DNA of 64,000 nt, from contig SFZH01000008.1 of NCBI GenBank assembly GCA_021234535.1, forward strand, positions 5,836,897 to 5,900,896, given 5' to 3'. The notes below the pieces were generated by a model that ran no database searches, was not told the DNA's origin, and worked only from the letters and a program-made list of their open reading frames with translations. Position numbers and translations under genes: made by a program. This document shows positions 11,469-25,468 of this stretch, in pieces (position 1 is the stretch's first letter; the number at the start of each line of letters is the position of its first letter). The DNA comes from Stichopus chloronotus (taxonomy: Eukaryota; Echinodermata; Holothuroidea; Aspidochirotida; Stichopodidae).

Positions 11469-14043
11469 AGTTGATGTCTGAGGACAGACTTAAGAAATTC
11501 ATCACATAAAATACATATTGAAACCATGCTGGATTTTACTTTGTTCTCGATATGGAAGAGTGTGTTAGCATGGGTTGTGAGGAGACATGTAATTTCCATT
11601 GCTGGTTAATAACAAAATTAGACATGTTACAAAAGGTCTTGGATAATGCCCTGATTGCCCTCTCCAAGATTATATCTTTGCTGTTTTACCTGTAACTGCA
11701 TACAGAGGAACAAACATTTAAAGAAAATACCAATGTTGATTTTTTTTTTCATTTTATTGATAAATCAAAACAAAGCACAAAATTTGCTTCTTCATTCTTA
11801 TGTAATAAAATGAAAAGTTACAGATAAATAAAATAAGATTTCAGCTTTAAACTTGATCAGTTTGATCATTTTCCTTCAAAGTTAGATACTCTCCATCTAC
11901 TTTAAAATGAAATTTGTTGTAGAAAACTAAAACATCTGAAACAATGTTGTTAACTTTAATTCGTTTTAATGAACCTTTTGCGATAGGGTAACAAAAAATT
12001 AAGTGGATGAATATTGTCTTCTCAGTAGCTACAGCAGATGTGTCTATTAGAAAAATTATCATAATTTCTGGTATTCTGCATAAAATCATTTTTCCAAAAG
12101 TTAATTATACATGTACTCTCACGAAAAGGTGTTTCAGAATTTCCTCAACCATTGTTGGGCATAAAAATACTGACAGAAATCATTTGCAGAAATCATGTGC
12201 TATGACATTGTTAAGACACAAAGCTACTGTTGCTTAAACTTTCCCTTTACAACAACCATTTAGTCAATATGATGTGCTGGTAACACCCCACCTTTGCACT
12301 TGTATTGGTATACATGGCATCTGTGTGGTCTCTGAAGACTTTGGTGATATTGCAAGTAGTTGCATCTTGTGTATACCTTATAAAGTAACTTAATTTGCAA
12401 CATAATTAAGGAAAGTTGTAGAAGTTGGCATACTGACTTAAACAGACACCAAACACATCAAGTTAAGTTATGAGAATACCAATATAACCAGCATGCATTA
12501 ATTTGCGATACTGTAATTGATGCCACCTCACTTCGTTATTGACATGAGGTCACTTTTCATTGGGATATGAACTTATTTTAGAATGGTATGCCCATGCACA
12601 TGCACAACAGAGCTGACACCACAGTTTACTATACAGCAAACAGAATTATGTAACCTTGTACAATATCTAGGTCTGTAAGTAGGAATATTCCAATGTCAAC
12701 ATATGGGACTCTTGCATGAAGTAGCATGCACTCCAAAACCGACACTAATGTCTTCCTCATAACTCAAGATATTGCTGTTTGAAGTGAAATGTTGCCAAAG
12801 TAAATGGTCACAACCTTTATATTGTTATAATGGTTCTTTTTGCCAATGGAGATTATGAAGAAATGCAAAGGATATCCAATTAGTTCATCTGTCATGTCAT
12901 TACAAATTTCCCATAATGCAATGCAACCACTGAAATTTCTGAAGAAATCCATAACGATAACTTCTAAACTGAACGTGACATTGAAGTTTGTAAAGAGGAG
13001 CAAATATCCCTAATTTTCTGAAATTTCAATCTGTTTCATTGGTTAATCCTGTTGTTTTTCAGTATGGATGTTTTTATTATCACTGCTAGTTTGATCAACT
13101 CTTGGCATTTTACTCTCTGCCTGTCTCCTGTACATAGTTCATGCACTCTTTACTTACAGGGTGTGGTGCCTTCTGGTAACCTTTTAACACTGCCATCAAT
13201 CTTGTCAAGTTACTTCCAGACAGCCTCTCCTGCACCCTCTGCCATTAATTCTATCTGTTCATATTATTTTGAAGCTCATACCTCAGTTCAGTTTTATACT
13301 ATTCTTTCAGTCAGTCTCACTGTGTTGTTTTGCAAAGCAAGATGAGAAATTAAAGGTACAGTACATGTCTTTTGTAGTATATAGCACTATTAATTTAAAA
13401 TAGGTTTAGTTTTCTTTGACATTAAGAGTGCTGAATGGCAGTGTAAATGTAACAAGGTTATTTATTGAATGTCCATGTTTAATCAAGTCAACAAACAAAT
13501 GCATAAGTTCCCTGCACTCTTTTGTTTAACACAGCTTTTTAAACGTATGCTGTATCGATCTTAAAGCATGGTAGCTTCATATTCTATTCTCCTACTGAGG
13601 CACAAATTTTGAAATTTATGAATACATTGCATCTGCAGTTACATGCTTAACCTTGGATCGTTGAGACTGTTTACTGGTCGTTAGGTACTTAAGGATGGCA
13701 TTCTTGCTTATTAAACATCATGTTCAGTGCGTGTATCTGTTGTTAACCGTTTGAGCAATTCGGCACAGTTCAGTGGAGTACCCTTTTCCTTTACATGATT
13801 ACCTACGGTACACCGGCATGGGTAATACGGGATAATAATAATGAATAAACAGATTTTTACGGAGGAATGTTTGTGTGTTTGTGGTCACGTATTAAAAGGT
13901 TTGGCATGCAAAGATGGATAATCGATAAGCAATACAAACTATACCAATGATTGAGTAAGCTCAGCAACCACCTGCATGTGGCTGACAATCAGCTATTAAG
14001 CACACCAGTAGCACTTAAATGTAAGCACTAGGTAGGTAAGTTA

Positions 14044-15012
14044 GTACAACAACAACTCATATGTACATGACAATCAAGTAGACAAGTGCTAGTCACTCAA
14101 AAAGTCCAGCAGCAACTCTTATGTAAGTAACAATCAGGTTAAGATAAAGCACAGCAACAACTCTTATGTAATGTAAGTGACAACCACTTTATATGCACAG
14201 CAACAACATTTATGTAAGTGACAATCATGTAAATATAAAAAACAGCAACAACTCTTATGTAATGTAAGTACCAGCTACTCAATAAGCACAGCAGCAACTC
14301 TTGTGTAAGTAACAATCAGGTAAAAATAAAGCACAGCAACAACTCGAATCTTATATAAGTGACAACTGCTTTATATGCAGAGCAACAACTCTTATGTAAG
14401 TTACAATCAGGTAAATGGAAAAAACAGCAACAACTCTTATGTAAGTGACAATCAGGTAAATATAAAGCACAGCAACAACTCTTATGTAAGTGGCAATCAG
14501 GTAAATTTAAAAAAACAGCAACAACTCTTATGTAATGTAAGTGACAACCACTTAATAAGCACAGCAACAACTCTTATGTAAGTGACAATCAGGTAAATAT
14601 AAAGCGCAGCAACAACTCTTATGTATTGTAAGTGACAACCACTTAATAAGCATAGCAGCAACTCTTATGTAAGTGGCAATCAGGTAAATTTAAAAAAACA
14701 GCAACAACTCTTATGTAATGTAAGTGACAACCACTTAATAAGCACAGCAACAACTCTTATGTAAGTGACAATCAGGTAAATATAAAGCACAACAACAACT
14801 CATATGTAATGTAAGTGACAACTACTTAATTAGCACAGCAACAACTCTTATGTAAGTGACAATCAGGTAAATATAAATTAATACAGCAACTGTTATGTAA
14901 GTAACTATCAGTTTAATAATAAACATAGTAACAACATGTGTAAGTTACAATCAGGTAAATGAGCCTAGCAAGAAGTGTTATGTAAGTGGCCATCTGGTAA
15001 AGAAGCACAGCA
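14044..15012 (+). repeat. 46-bp minisatellite with alternating subtypes
   Basis: About 21 imperfect units of 45-48 bp. Each has CAGCAACAACTCTTATGTAA, followed either by GTGACAATCAGGTAAATATA or by TGTAAGTGACAACCACTTAA. Measured starts of the CAGCAACAACT block at 14470, 14516, 14562 and 14607 give a 45-46 bp period. The two subtypes often alternate, giving a partial higher-order unit near 92 bp. Short open frames here are translated repeat and not genes. Confidence 0.88.
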
Positions 15013-16023
15013 ACAATGCCTTTTGTTATTATTAATTATATTGCGAATACCTCCATCATTACGAATTCCTTACACAAAAACAGCCAAGGTGCTAACAGAG
15101 GAAGGCTATAAATTCGATTCTGAGGGCATGTATTCCTTAAATGGCAGATAGATTACATGATGATAGACCACTCTTTGGGGACAAGGATATGTGGTTATTT
15201 GGGGTGATTGTAGCTCTGCTATCTTTAAGTCCTTTGAAATTACTGGTGACGGGATCCTATCTGGTCATTCCCCTTCTTGTTCACTTATTCTTTGCTTAAC
15301 GATGCAATCTCATACAGTCAAATGTGTAACGTGGACAAACAGCATCATCTGGGGATCAAGGGGTGTATTTTTTCTCTGAATGTGTGCTGAAACAATCTCT
15401 ACATGTATACAGTTGGCAACTTGCTGGTTGAAATGCTCAATACAAGTAACATGTGCGAGAAAATTGGGAATATAAATAAAGCAGTGTGGTTGACGTAATT
15501 AAAGTATTAACTATGTGCTGGATCAAATGGTGTTTTTAGTTGTTGATGTCTTTTTTTAAAGAGTGTCTGTAATGCAAAGCTGTGAACAAGTTGAAAGAAC
15601 AAGCATCAGCAACACCAACAGACAAAACTCAAAACTGTCGTTGCAGGCAGCTTTTTAAATTTAATTTGCATTTGATCAGATTAAATGATAAAACATGGTA
15701 ATTCCTTGAAACTTTGAGGTACAGTGTAGACAAGTCTCCAGATACTACATCAATAATCACCCTTTTAAGTAAATTCCAGGGAAATTTCCATTGCAGATTT
15801 GCAAATTGCTGAGAATAAAGTGTGTTCATGAACAATACTTTGGACAAAAGATCTATGGTGTCCTAAAAGGACATTGAGAGGAGCTCAGTGGCAGGTTTTT
15901 GGTTGTTTACTCACTGCAGGGTAAGAACTAGCAGTTGGTCAAACCAAGTGTTCATCAACTCACACTTTATGATATGATTGACGCAAATGCGAACAAAAAG
16001 ACAGCTGTCAATTTACAGCAAGT

Positions 16024-16199
16024 TATCCCTCATGTCATACAACCTGTGCATTACCGTATTGACTATGGGCTAGCATCTGGCAAATTTGTGTGTGTGTACG
16101 TGTCTGTTCACCGCCCTTCCGTAATTGCCAGCTTTTTTGTCTTTTGGTATGGGATGAGTATGTCGCTTGGGAATTCCCAAACCAGGGAGTTTTGTGGAT
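16024..16199 (+). mobile_element. DIRS-like family B copy
   Basis: TATCCCTCATGTCATACAACC, GCATTACCGTATTGACTATG, GCTAGCATCTGGCAAATTTG, CACCGCCCTTCCGTAATTGC, then a short right arm GGGATGAGTATGTCGCTTGG, GAATTCCCAAACC and GTTTTGTGGA. The left terminal few bases are eroded. Confidence 0.65.
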
Positions 16200-19089
16200 T
16201 CCATGGTTGTGACAGTTCCACTTAAAAGAGTTGCAACATTTTGTCTTTAATGAAGATGTACTCATCTAAAGATGAAATTATTCTGTCTTCCTTAAATCTG
16301 TCACAAAATTGCTACTTCCAATTTGCTCTTCAAGTGCTGGCTTCCTGCAAAATGTGCTTAATATTCATAGCAAGTTTGACTGCACGTCTTTGTAATTATC
16401 AATAGGGAACTTGGCCTTTGTAATAGCTTGAACTTCATATTTGTTTGTTGGTAACACATCAGAAGAAATTTCTGAGAATACTTTTTTGCAATCCCTTTGA
16501 AGAGAAACCTGCTGGTTATGAAAAGTTGCAATTGTGGAATGAAATTTAATTAAAATCCAGTGAAACTTCAATTCACCTGTTCAGGAGACCGTTTGGTTGA
16601 AAAACAATTGCTGATGAAGGGCAACAGTTGATGTACCATTTGAATGATTACCACAGAGATATGGGATGTTAGGGCTAAATGAGCACTCAACAGGCCCACA
16701 CAGTTGATGGACACCTTACTAAACAGTTATAGGGAGATCCCCCAGCCACTATCTGCTATGGTGGGTCTCATCCCCCGATGGGAGGCCAGTAGCATATTTT
16801 CTGGAACCTTGCTGTGTTAATGATGTTTGAAACAACCAAACACCGTACGATGATTCTAATTCATGTTTACATCAAGCACAAAACTCTTGGTTTGTTTTAG
16901 CTGATGTATGTTGTTTGTCTTTCTTATCAAGTTCAAGTATCAGACACTCAAACAAACCCCTTAAACTTTCAAAGATAGCAGTTTGAGAACTGAATCACCA
17001 CTCAGTCTTAGACTGGATGGCTGGAACCCTGGCTTACATGTAGATGTTGAGGGGGGGGGGGGGAGCCTGATTGTTGATTAATAGTAGGTCTGGAATTATC
17101 AATCCTGATTCTGTGAAAAAACTGCCAAAGAAGAGGAAATGTACACTGCATATGTCCTGTTCACTTCAATCTTTACCTACCTGTGTAAGGTCTGTGTGCA
17201 ATAGAGGGTAGCATTTATGGACATGTCAATTTCTTCCCAAATTTTACAAATTTCTGTGTTACTGTACATGCTTGATCAGTAAGTTCACAATTTGATTCAA
17301 ACTATACAGTTCTCCCTTCTTTAAGAGTAAAGCAACATTTTGCAGAAAGTAAATACAAAACTTCAAAACTTACGACATGATCAGATTAGAGACTCCGTAT
17401 GATGTGAATTGGTTTCTTTGAACCATTATGGTGGTGTATGTAATCCAATGCAAATCAGAAGTGAAAATGCTTTGAAAGCAAACTGCCCACATGTGGCAAT
17501 TCTAGGAAAGAGATTTTGTGGGCTCTGTAAAGAACATGTAAAAAAACAAAGAAATATATGCAAATGCAGTAAAGTATAATAATTATTTGTGAATAACCCT
17601 GCATTCTTCTCATTAGTGCAACTCTGAGAAATCAGTTTCTCAGTCCATACCTTTCTTGTGAATGATTGTGAATTTTAAAATGAAAACTGTCTTTACGTAG
17701 AAAGCAGTGATTTTAAGATAATACCAGTATGTACGCTGACGTGTTTATCAGCTGATTGAACTTCAATTAATGCTCGGAAGATACCACTAACAGCAAGACT
17801 AGCTCTACCGCCACGACCGAGAAAATTAAATCTAATTTCTCTTGGAGGGTCACAGTTGTGGTAAAGATCTGAAGTAAAGAACCTTACTTGTAGTAGTTGA
17901 TTCTAAAGTACTTCATTTATGTCTATGGCTGCAAGATTGTCAATCGTTTTACAAGGCCTCACAACTTAAGTGATCTGCAGTTAAATAATAGCAAGCACGA
18001 GTGACATGTAGGAACTTGTAAAAATGGTAGAATTAGAAGTGGTCTATAGTGCTGAGTTACTGGATATCTTCTCAATTCAATTGTCCTTGATAATGGAGAC
18101 CAATTGAATTTGTTGCCATCTTAGCTCATCTATTACTGATAAGTCTGTTGGTTTTCCAGTTTATTAAGATTTTTGTCTGTGATGTACAAGTAGAATTTGC
18201 TAGTGATAGAACACAGTCCCTTCAAGGACAGAAATCTCTGCTACTTGACATCTACTGAAATATCTCCAAGAGTCTTGGCTTGCCTTTGCTGAACGTAATG
18301 AAAAGAGAAACTGCAGGGATGTTAAAATGTTTATTTGTACTATACTATGGTGTATGCAATGGAACTCATTGTCGCCTAGGACTCTGTAAGGATCATCTAA
18401 ACAGTGCTTACCTCTGTCTTCACTTACCTGCCTTTGCACAACTACCATGCTAGTAAAAATAAAAATGAAAATTGTGTGATCACATGAGCTCTAAAATAGC
18501 TTGAAAATTTAAAACAATAATGTGAGAAAAGTATGTATACACAAAATACAAAGCACATACATATGAAACATATAGCAAATGTATATATTGCAGACAAAAT
18601 GCTGAAATGTCAAACTGTAAACATGTCACCAAGTATGGTGTGGAGAATGATTAAAGCTTTACGTCTAAGGTTTGGAACCTCTGTGAGCTTGCCGGAAGGA
18701 TGGAACCTAAACTGTTCACTTGCTTTATGGGAATGATCAATTATAATACAATCTAAATGATTCAATGGTCACCCAGGACTGGTACAGTGAATGAAGAGAT
18801 AGCATATCTTCACCACTGACATGTATCCTTATTTGGAATAATGGATTGAAGTTTACCCAGCTCCCTTGTTATGAGGTGACCAAAGCGGACCAAAGTATTG
18901 AGTGTTTTAAACACTTTCTGTAATTGTGCAATAAAGATTAATTACAGTACACTGAATCACACCATAGGGTTGAAATAGCCTCTAAAAGTAAAGTCCCTGA
19001 TATCCCTTTTTAAGTTTTGGTGAAAGTCATTACCTTAGCAATGCACATGGGGTTATATGTGTATGTGTGTATTTATGTTTGTGACACCT

Positions 19090-19224
19090 ACTTGTAAACA
19101 TGATATCTCACAAAGGAAAGCTTGGAGAGATGTTGTATTTAGTGTTAGGGTGAACTTTTTTTTATGGTGAAAGTAAAGGTCAGTTGGGGTCAACAGGGGT
19201 CAAATTGTGAAAAGCTAGTGAACA
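19090..19224 (+). repeat. Diverged single unit of the 145-bp satellite
   Basis: CTTGTAAACATGATATCTCAC, AAAGGAAAGCTTGGAGAG, GTAAAGGTCAGTTGGGGTCA and ACAGGGGTCAAATTGTGAAAA follow the unit order of 25469-25780, again preceded by a short GT-rich run. It is about 6 kb away from the array. Confidence 0.65.
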
Positions 19225-19364
19225 CATTATTTCAAATAGTGGAGCTTTGACAGAGATTAAATGCACAAACAATCATATTTTTTTTTAAACAGTTTCCCAA
19301 GTTTGCAGTCTCCATCATAGAAATTCTGTGTAATATTGCTTTAAGTGTAAATGAGGTATCCACA

Positions 19365-19465
19365 TGGCCGACTTATACTTACCCCTTTGCTTTATATAGT
19401 AGTGCATTGTTCAACCCCACACAACGTGCCTCCCGAATAAAGTTCTAGTGCAGCACCCTCTGTGA
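19365..19465 (+). mobile_element. DIRS-like family A, degenerate left ITR
   Basis: ATCCACATGG then TTATACTTACCCCTTTGC, TAGTAGTGCATTG and GCAGCACCCTCTGTGACC follow the order of the family A left arm (ATTCACATCG, TATACTTACCCCTTGCC, TACTGCATCAG, CACCGCGCCCTC). It is more diverged than the other copies. Confidence 0.5.
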
Positions 19466-19892
19466 CCTGAATCAATCTGTTCTGATACAAAGTTTTCACC
19501 TCATTAAGATTTATCTCCCATCAGATGTAAGGAGAGATATTTTGATCAAGATGAGACCAAAAGAATTTGACTAAATCATTTCTTTGTTTATAGATCAGTC
19601 ATCAGTACCAAACTGTCGTTGAGATAGTGTGTAAGGTCACATCGTGTGTCATAAATCATCTTGTGAGATATAAAATGAGTTTTAGATATATCATCTTAGG
19701 AGTTTCTGATGGAGATGTCTATTAGCCCAAACAATGTTCACTCGTTTGTACTAATAGAAAGTAATTATTGGCATGAATCATATTTCAGCCAATCAGCGAT
19801 CATGGTTATGGTCAGGTTTAGGGTTGCATTTGTTTGAATAAACAGGTTAGTTTGCCCTCTCTTAATACTGGGTGCTTTAACTTCAGACTTAA

Positions 19893-20208
19893 AGTGAAAT
19901 AGGGCATTAAGAGTACACCAACATGGTGTACAAAGAAAATCAATTTAAACATCATTAAACCATTCACTCTCATCAATAAACATCTACAAAAGCTTCATCT
20001 CCTCAAAAAATGCATGTGATGAGTGACAGAAGATGCATCATTTGAATTTTGAAAAGTTTGGGTGAACAAATTATTCTTTAGCAACAAATAACTGAAATTG
20101 CATCTGTAAGAAACTTATTTCATGAAATTAAAGCCACTGTCCTTCCTTATTTTCCAATGATCTGTCATTGTATATCCATTTACACTGTAAAATAATCCCC
20201 TTATTTCC
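19893..20208 (+). mobile_element. TTAA-flanked miniature transposon, diverged copy
   Basis: Shares about 316 bp with the elements at 22494 and 51874: AATAGGGCATTAAGAGTACACC, AAACCATTCACTCTCATC, AGCTTCATCTCCTCAAAA, CAGAAGATGCATCATTTGAA, AAGTTTGGGTGAACAAATTA, CACTGTCCTTCCTTATTTTC. The left edge keeps TTAA|AGTGAAATAGGGC; the right end is decayed. Confidence 0.65.
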
Positions 20209-22493
20209 TAATGGACTAAATGCTTTAAAGAATGACGCTTTGAAGGAACAGAACAAAAAAAAAAAAGAAAAAAGAAAACAATTATGAAGAAGCCATTTTA
20301 AATAATGATGGTTAAATTCAGAATAGACAACCGTTCATGTTTCATGAACTTGTCCCAACACAACAATGGAACTCTCACCACTCTGCTCTCAATATTTTCA
20401 GTTTGTCTGGAGGCCTTGGCCATTATAGAATGAAATGGACTGAAGCAAGGACTGAGCTTTATGCAGGTAACCCATCATGCTGACATGGAGAGCATAGACT
20501 TTGTTCCAAGATGTTTAAAAAACTTTTGCATTTCCAAACTAGATGAGTATGGAAATACCAAACTAATAGTACCATAGTTTTAATTGTAGATGTTCTAAAG
20601 TCATATAGTGCCTATCGTTATTAAGTTTGAAGCACTTGTAGTTGAGTTTAGTTTTTTCGCCTGTAGTGAGACAGCCCTTGTTGTGTAATCTGAGAGGCAG
20701 AGTGCCCTTAGTTGTGTCGAGACAGACAGGATTTCATAGCTTGATAATGATCTTACCTGACACTGGTCTTGATAGGTATCATGGTAGACTTTGCAAAGTC
20801 TTTCTCGGCAAATGAATTTTCCTCCTTTGGTACATTCCTTACAATTTGAGCTGCAGCCTACTTATACCTAACTGAGGATATATGTGCTCATCTAGTAATT
20901 GCGTTTCCCTGTGATCGCTGTCCGCCGGAAAGACTTTGGACACTCAGTGTAATTATGTACAAATGAATAGTCACGTTTGACATTAGGGTTAATACATATT
21001 AAAATACCACGCGTTGGTCTCATGAAATGAACCAATAGCAGCGATCGAACAATGAGAGAAAATAACGGTACCTAGGCTAACTTTCACCCTATCACCAGAT
21101 TTGCCTACGGCAGAAATAGGATATCAGTAAGAGAGACCTAAAACGTTGAAGGAGAGTAGAATATTACTATGATAGTTACGTAACTGATCAGTCGTAGGTC
21201 CTTTCCCCATCATCACTCCCATCATTTCTCACGATGGCAGTGATTGGCTTCTACCAAATTTGGTAGTGAAAAACAATGGTTTTAGTTAAAAGTTGTGTGC
21301 ATAATTGAAACGAGTGTCCAGAGTCTGGGAGGTCAGTGATCAATGAGGGGAGTAAACACTCTTCCGGAAGAGCAGTACAAATATATGGATGTTCCTTCAA
21401 ATGTGGCGGAACCAAGATTACCCAAGCAGACTCTGCAGAGTCTAGTATCATGGTAGATGGTGTGATATTAGCAATAGTATTGATAGGTAGCATACCCCTA
21501 TTAATTGTCCTGTTCACTAATACACACATATACGCTAATTGGTAAAAGTAAGGTGGTATCTTATACCTTGTAGAGGTTTTTGTCATACACAGTATGGGCT
21601 ACCACTCAATGGAAAGTGACATTTTGGCGATTTATTCACTTTTCTGTACCATAGGTGGTTAGATTTATCTCAAAAGGCACGCTAATTTTATCTAAATCTT
21701 TGTTAAAATCCATAAGTGTCAAATTACATCTATTACTCTACCTCCATTTTTGCACTATGTGCACTTCAAACCCGCTGCAAGTCACATTGAAACCCAACTT
21801 GTGCGGTAAAATATGAACAAGATCAATTTTTAGGGCATTCCATTGATTGCTAACACAGTGATTACTTGTGAAGAAATCTCCCAACTGCTATATAGGGTGT
21901 GTTACCATTACTATTTTACTCTCAGATTTTCTGTGATATATTTGCACAGGAATCTTCCAATACTATGTAGCTGAAAAGACATTGTTATTGTCCTCTTGAA
22001 TGCTTCTTGAATTGATCTGAGCCCAAAGAGTCGATGAAGTATGTGTAGCTTTTCAAATGATCGTTTCATCGATGGTGATCATGATGGTGATGGTTTGTGG
22101 AGATGTCTGTTTCATCAGTTAAGTGTGAGACTGTATCATCCGTTTATTCGTCTTCTACCATGAAGGGGGGGGGGGAGAGAGAAAGCACAAATGCCACAAG
22201 CTGTTTGGATTCTTGGCATGCTTGCAGAGTGGCTGCTTTGGCCATAGAGAGGAGCTCCTGTTTGCATTGTGTCATCAAATCTGATGAATTAATTACAAGA
22301 AGTGAATTGCACAAATTTGAGTCGCATCAGATTAAAGGAGGAAAGATGTCTCAGGATATTAAACTTAAAAAAAAAAGGAAGAAAGAAAACAAGAGATACA
22401 GTACTTGCCAGGGTGTAGTGTTGTGAATTTAATTCAGGTACTGTGTTGATCTCATGTTGTGTATGGTCATGGTGAATAGTATACCATATTTAA

Positions 22494-22839
22494 AGGGAAA
22501 TAGGGCGTTTAGAATACACCAACATGACTTACAAAAGAAAATAGCAGTAATCAGTGTTAAACCATTCAATCTCATCAATAAACATCTACCAAAGCTTCAT
22601 TTTCTCAAAATATTATGCATGTGATGAGTAACAGAAGATGCATCATTTGAATTTGGAAAAGTTTGGGTGAACAAATTAGTGTTGAGTAACAAATAACTGA
22701 ATTTCTATCTGTGAAAGACTGATTTTTTGAAAAGAAGGCTACTGTCCTTCCTTATTTTGAATAATCTATCATTCCACGTCCACAAACTTTGGTTTCAAAA
22801 ATATGGATGTTTTCCCCAAAACAAACGCCCTATTTCCCT
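22494..22839 (+). mobile_element. TTAA-flanked miniature inverted-repeat transposon (346 bp)
   Basis: Perfect terminal inverted repeat AGGGAAATAGGGCGTTT at both ends, bounded by TTAA on each side (22490-22493 and 22840-22843). TTAA duplication is typical of piggyBac and Kolobok superfamilies; which of them mobilised this cannot be told. No transposase. Confidence 0.85.
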
Positions 22840-22934
22840 TTAAGTTGTCATTTTATCAGCCTGTACTCTTTGGCCTTATTGTTATTATTTGTTGATGGTA
22901 AATGGTCAAACCAATACATTCTGAATATCTGACA

Positions 22935-23275
22935 CACAACCTACAAACCTACAAACTGACCATCTCATTTACAGCATCAGTGATCAACTGTTTTGGCTAA
23001 CTTAAATATTCACTCTCATAGTATACTTCCCATTGGCTTGTTCAAAGAAGCATTTCATCAAGTTGAATGAAAATGCAAAACCACTAGATTACTTATTTTA
23101 CACTTTTGCTATTATATTAGTCTTTGAAATCATATGGCAGTGTGTACCACCTGAAACCTATTTATTCTCCTAAATTGTCTGAATGGTGCTATTAAAGGAC
23201 ATACTTAACTTTTGAACATGAAATTGTAATGTTTTTACCCTTTGCACGTAATCACTTAAATAAAGGGTAAAAAAC
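22935..23275 (+). repeat. Dispersed repeat E, copy 1
   Basis: Pairs with 34210-34550. Shared in order: ACCTACAAACTGA, CATCGGCTTG-like CCCATTGGCTTGTTCAAAGAA, TTGAATGAAAA, TCATATGGCA, CTGAAACCTATTTATT, TTGTCTGAATGGTG, ATGAAATT and AATGTTTTTAC. No coding capacity or terminal repeat was identified. Confidence 0.7.
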
Positions 23276-25468
23276 ATTAGCAAATCTGTTTCATTGTCAC
23301 ACAAGTCCCAGTACCGTCACTGCTTTTTCAACTAAGCATGTCGGTGTTCGATAATAGTAAGAGGTGATCCTCATGGAGGGTTACTGGAATCCCCATTCAT
23401 GGTTACTTAGAACCATGGGCTAAATTGCTCTTACCCCCAAAATACTTTAAGCTTGCCTCAGTCACACCTTGAAAAAATTAATAAAAAGAAAGAACGTTGA
23501 AACTATGGATACTTGATGTGTAATCTTTAACAATGATGTTTTTGCTAAAAATGTCAATGCCATAACGTGTTTGACCTTGAAGTTGACTTTGCCTGTCACT
23601 GAAGCGTTCCCATGCTGGAAGTGAACCAGTTACTATTGAGCTAGTATGGTCTGGTGATCCATTGATTTTGCATTTCATATTCCCAACAATGTCACTTCTA
23701 TCTATTGTACCAGGACTGGGTGGTAGTTTTAAATGGACAGTCATTCGTGCACAGCACAGGCCCTCTCTCAGGTAGCAAACATTCCTCTTATGATAGTTCC
23801 ACCAAAATGTGATGGCTTTCGAATGTCCATGGCAGTCATAACTATGTACACACTAGGGTAAAGTGGTCCTTTGCTTCCTAAAGTTGGAGGAATTGTATGT
23901 TACTCAATGTGAGGATGATACGGTAGTTGAGAAGACTTTGGAAGTTGAAGATCAAATTGAAAAGGATGCTTTGATTTCCCATTGTACTCTGTGTTTAGTT
24001 TACTTTGTGATCCACTGTCAACTTGTATGGCAAAATGTGCTGATCCAAATATGTTTTGTCAAAGTGTTGGATTGGGTAACCATAATTTTTGGCTTCTGAG
24101 GATTGTTTAATGGGAAATTTAGGATTCACTGAGGTAAAGTGTTGCCCTCATCTCTATCCGTTGTTGCTATGAATCTTAACTTTTGTATTCCGATGGTGGG
24201 TTGTCAGGTGTGTGATACAATCTAGTTGTAGCTTAAATTGCATTTTACACATTCAAGAAATTGTTTTGCCTTCAGGATGTTTGAGAAATCTGCTATCTGT
24301 TGACAAGCGGAATTATCATGTGGGAAAGGAATTGCTGTGAGCGTGTGAAAAGCTGTCTCACATAGCTTATCTGGGATTCATCTTCAAGGTGGTGGTTCAA
24401 TGAACCTCTCTCATGGAGATGTTGTAACGATAACTGATCTTATGTTATTCCAGAAAAAGTCTGCAACTCTGCATCTTGGCTTTGGATTATTTTGATGTGG
24501 AAAACTTAAAAGTTTCTGTATGTTTGATCCTTTGTGTTCATTTATCTTATAGTTCTCGAAATATTAATGACAGTGACTCGTTGCCCTAGACAGTTCTTAT
24601 TCTCCCAACCACTTACTTCAAGTTCCTCCCACAACCTGTCTAAAACTCCTTGTGCAAGCGCAAGTATAATTTTAAGTACCACACCTCCTGGTTAGCACAC
24701 AAGCACCACATGTCAAAACACTCTGCCCCTGTGTGAACCTTTCCAGCAGGTGCTGGTATGTAGCATTTCTTTAACCTACACACCAAAACACCTGCGGACA
24801 ATTAGAGATTTATCTCATCTAAGATCCAAGGTCTCTGTATTTATGAATGTGTCTTAACGTTCGATGATTGGCTGAAATGAGTCTGAATATTAATGGCCAA
24901 AGAAAAAGAAGTATTGAATGCTAACTGATTATGTGTTGGCATACATGAATTTCAATAGCTTTAATACAATCTGTACGCAGATATAGTTGGAATTCATGTG
25001 ATGGTTGGTATTATGAATGCAGTCAGAGCTGATCGTGAGTAATACATGTCTGTTGTGTGTGTTACCCCTATGTATGCTGTGTAGTATGAGCTACTCTGCA
25101 TCTGTCAAATTTGCTGTCAATCAAAGAGCAGGTAATCGAGAATTTTGCTTATCTGTAGCCAAAAGTTTAGCATTTAATCATTTTTTTTATAATTTTTTAA
25201 TCAATTTAATCATTTTTGTTTTACATGTAATATGTTTATTAGTCAATCGACTAGGAGCAGTTTTTCTGTAGCTCTTCATATAGCACTTTGTGCAATAGCT
25301 ACTCTAATATCGAGTATTTGTCAATGGCAACTTGTTTTGTCAATGTTTTGTTATTTACTCCATTGGGACAAAAATTGTACTCATTTTTGATTCCTTGCCG
25401 AAGGCAGGAAAGGAATCTGTGTGATGGTGATGTCGTGTGTGTGTGTATGTGTGTGTGTGATGGCTTTG

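Noticed and set aside
14316..14581. NNSYVSDNQVN and CHLHKSCC repeat proteins on both strands
   Set aside because: Translations of the 46-bp minisatellite; both strands open for the same reason.
20402..20466. 65-bp open block LSGGLGHYRMKWTEARTELYA between a good acceptor and GCAG|GTAACC donor
   Set aside because: Its phases (2 in, 1 out) and length not divisible by three do not fit before the phase-0 CAMTA exon, and the peptide does not resemble the CAMTA N-terminus.
21251..21586. 111-codon minus-strand frame with an overlapping plus-strand frame
   Set aside because: No domain or splice context; no support beyond being open.
24454..24517. Open block KSLQLCILALDYFDVENLK after an ATTCC|AG acceptor
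   Set aside because: Although its end phase would fit the exon at 32793, it does not match the conserved segment expected before it (RHRWNTNE) and its donor is weak.
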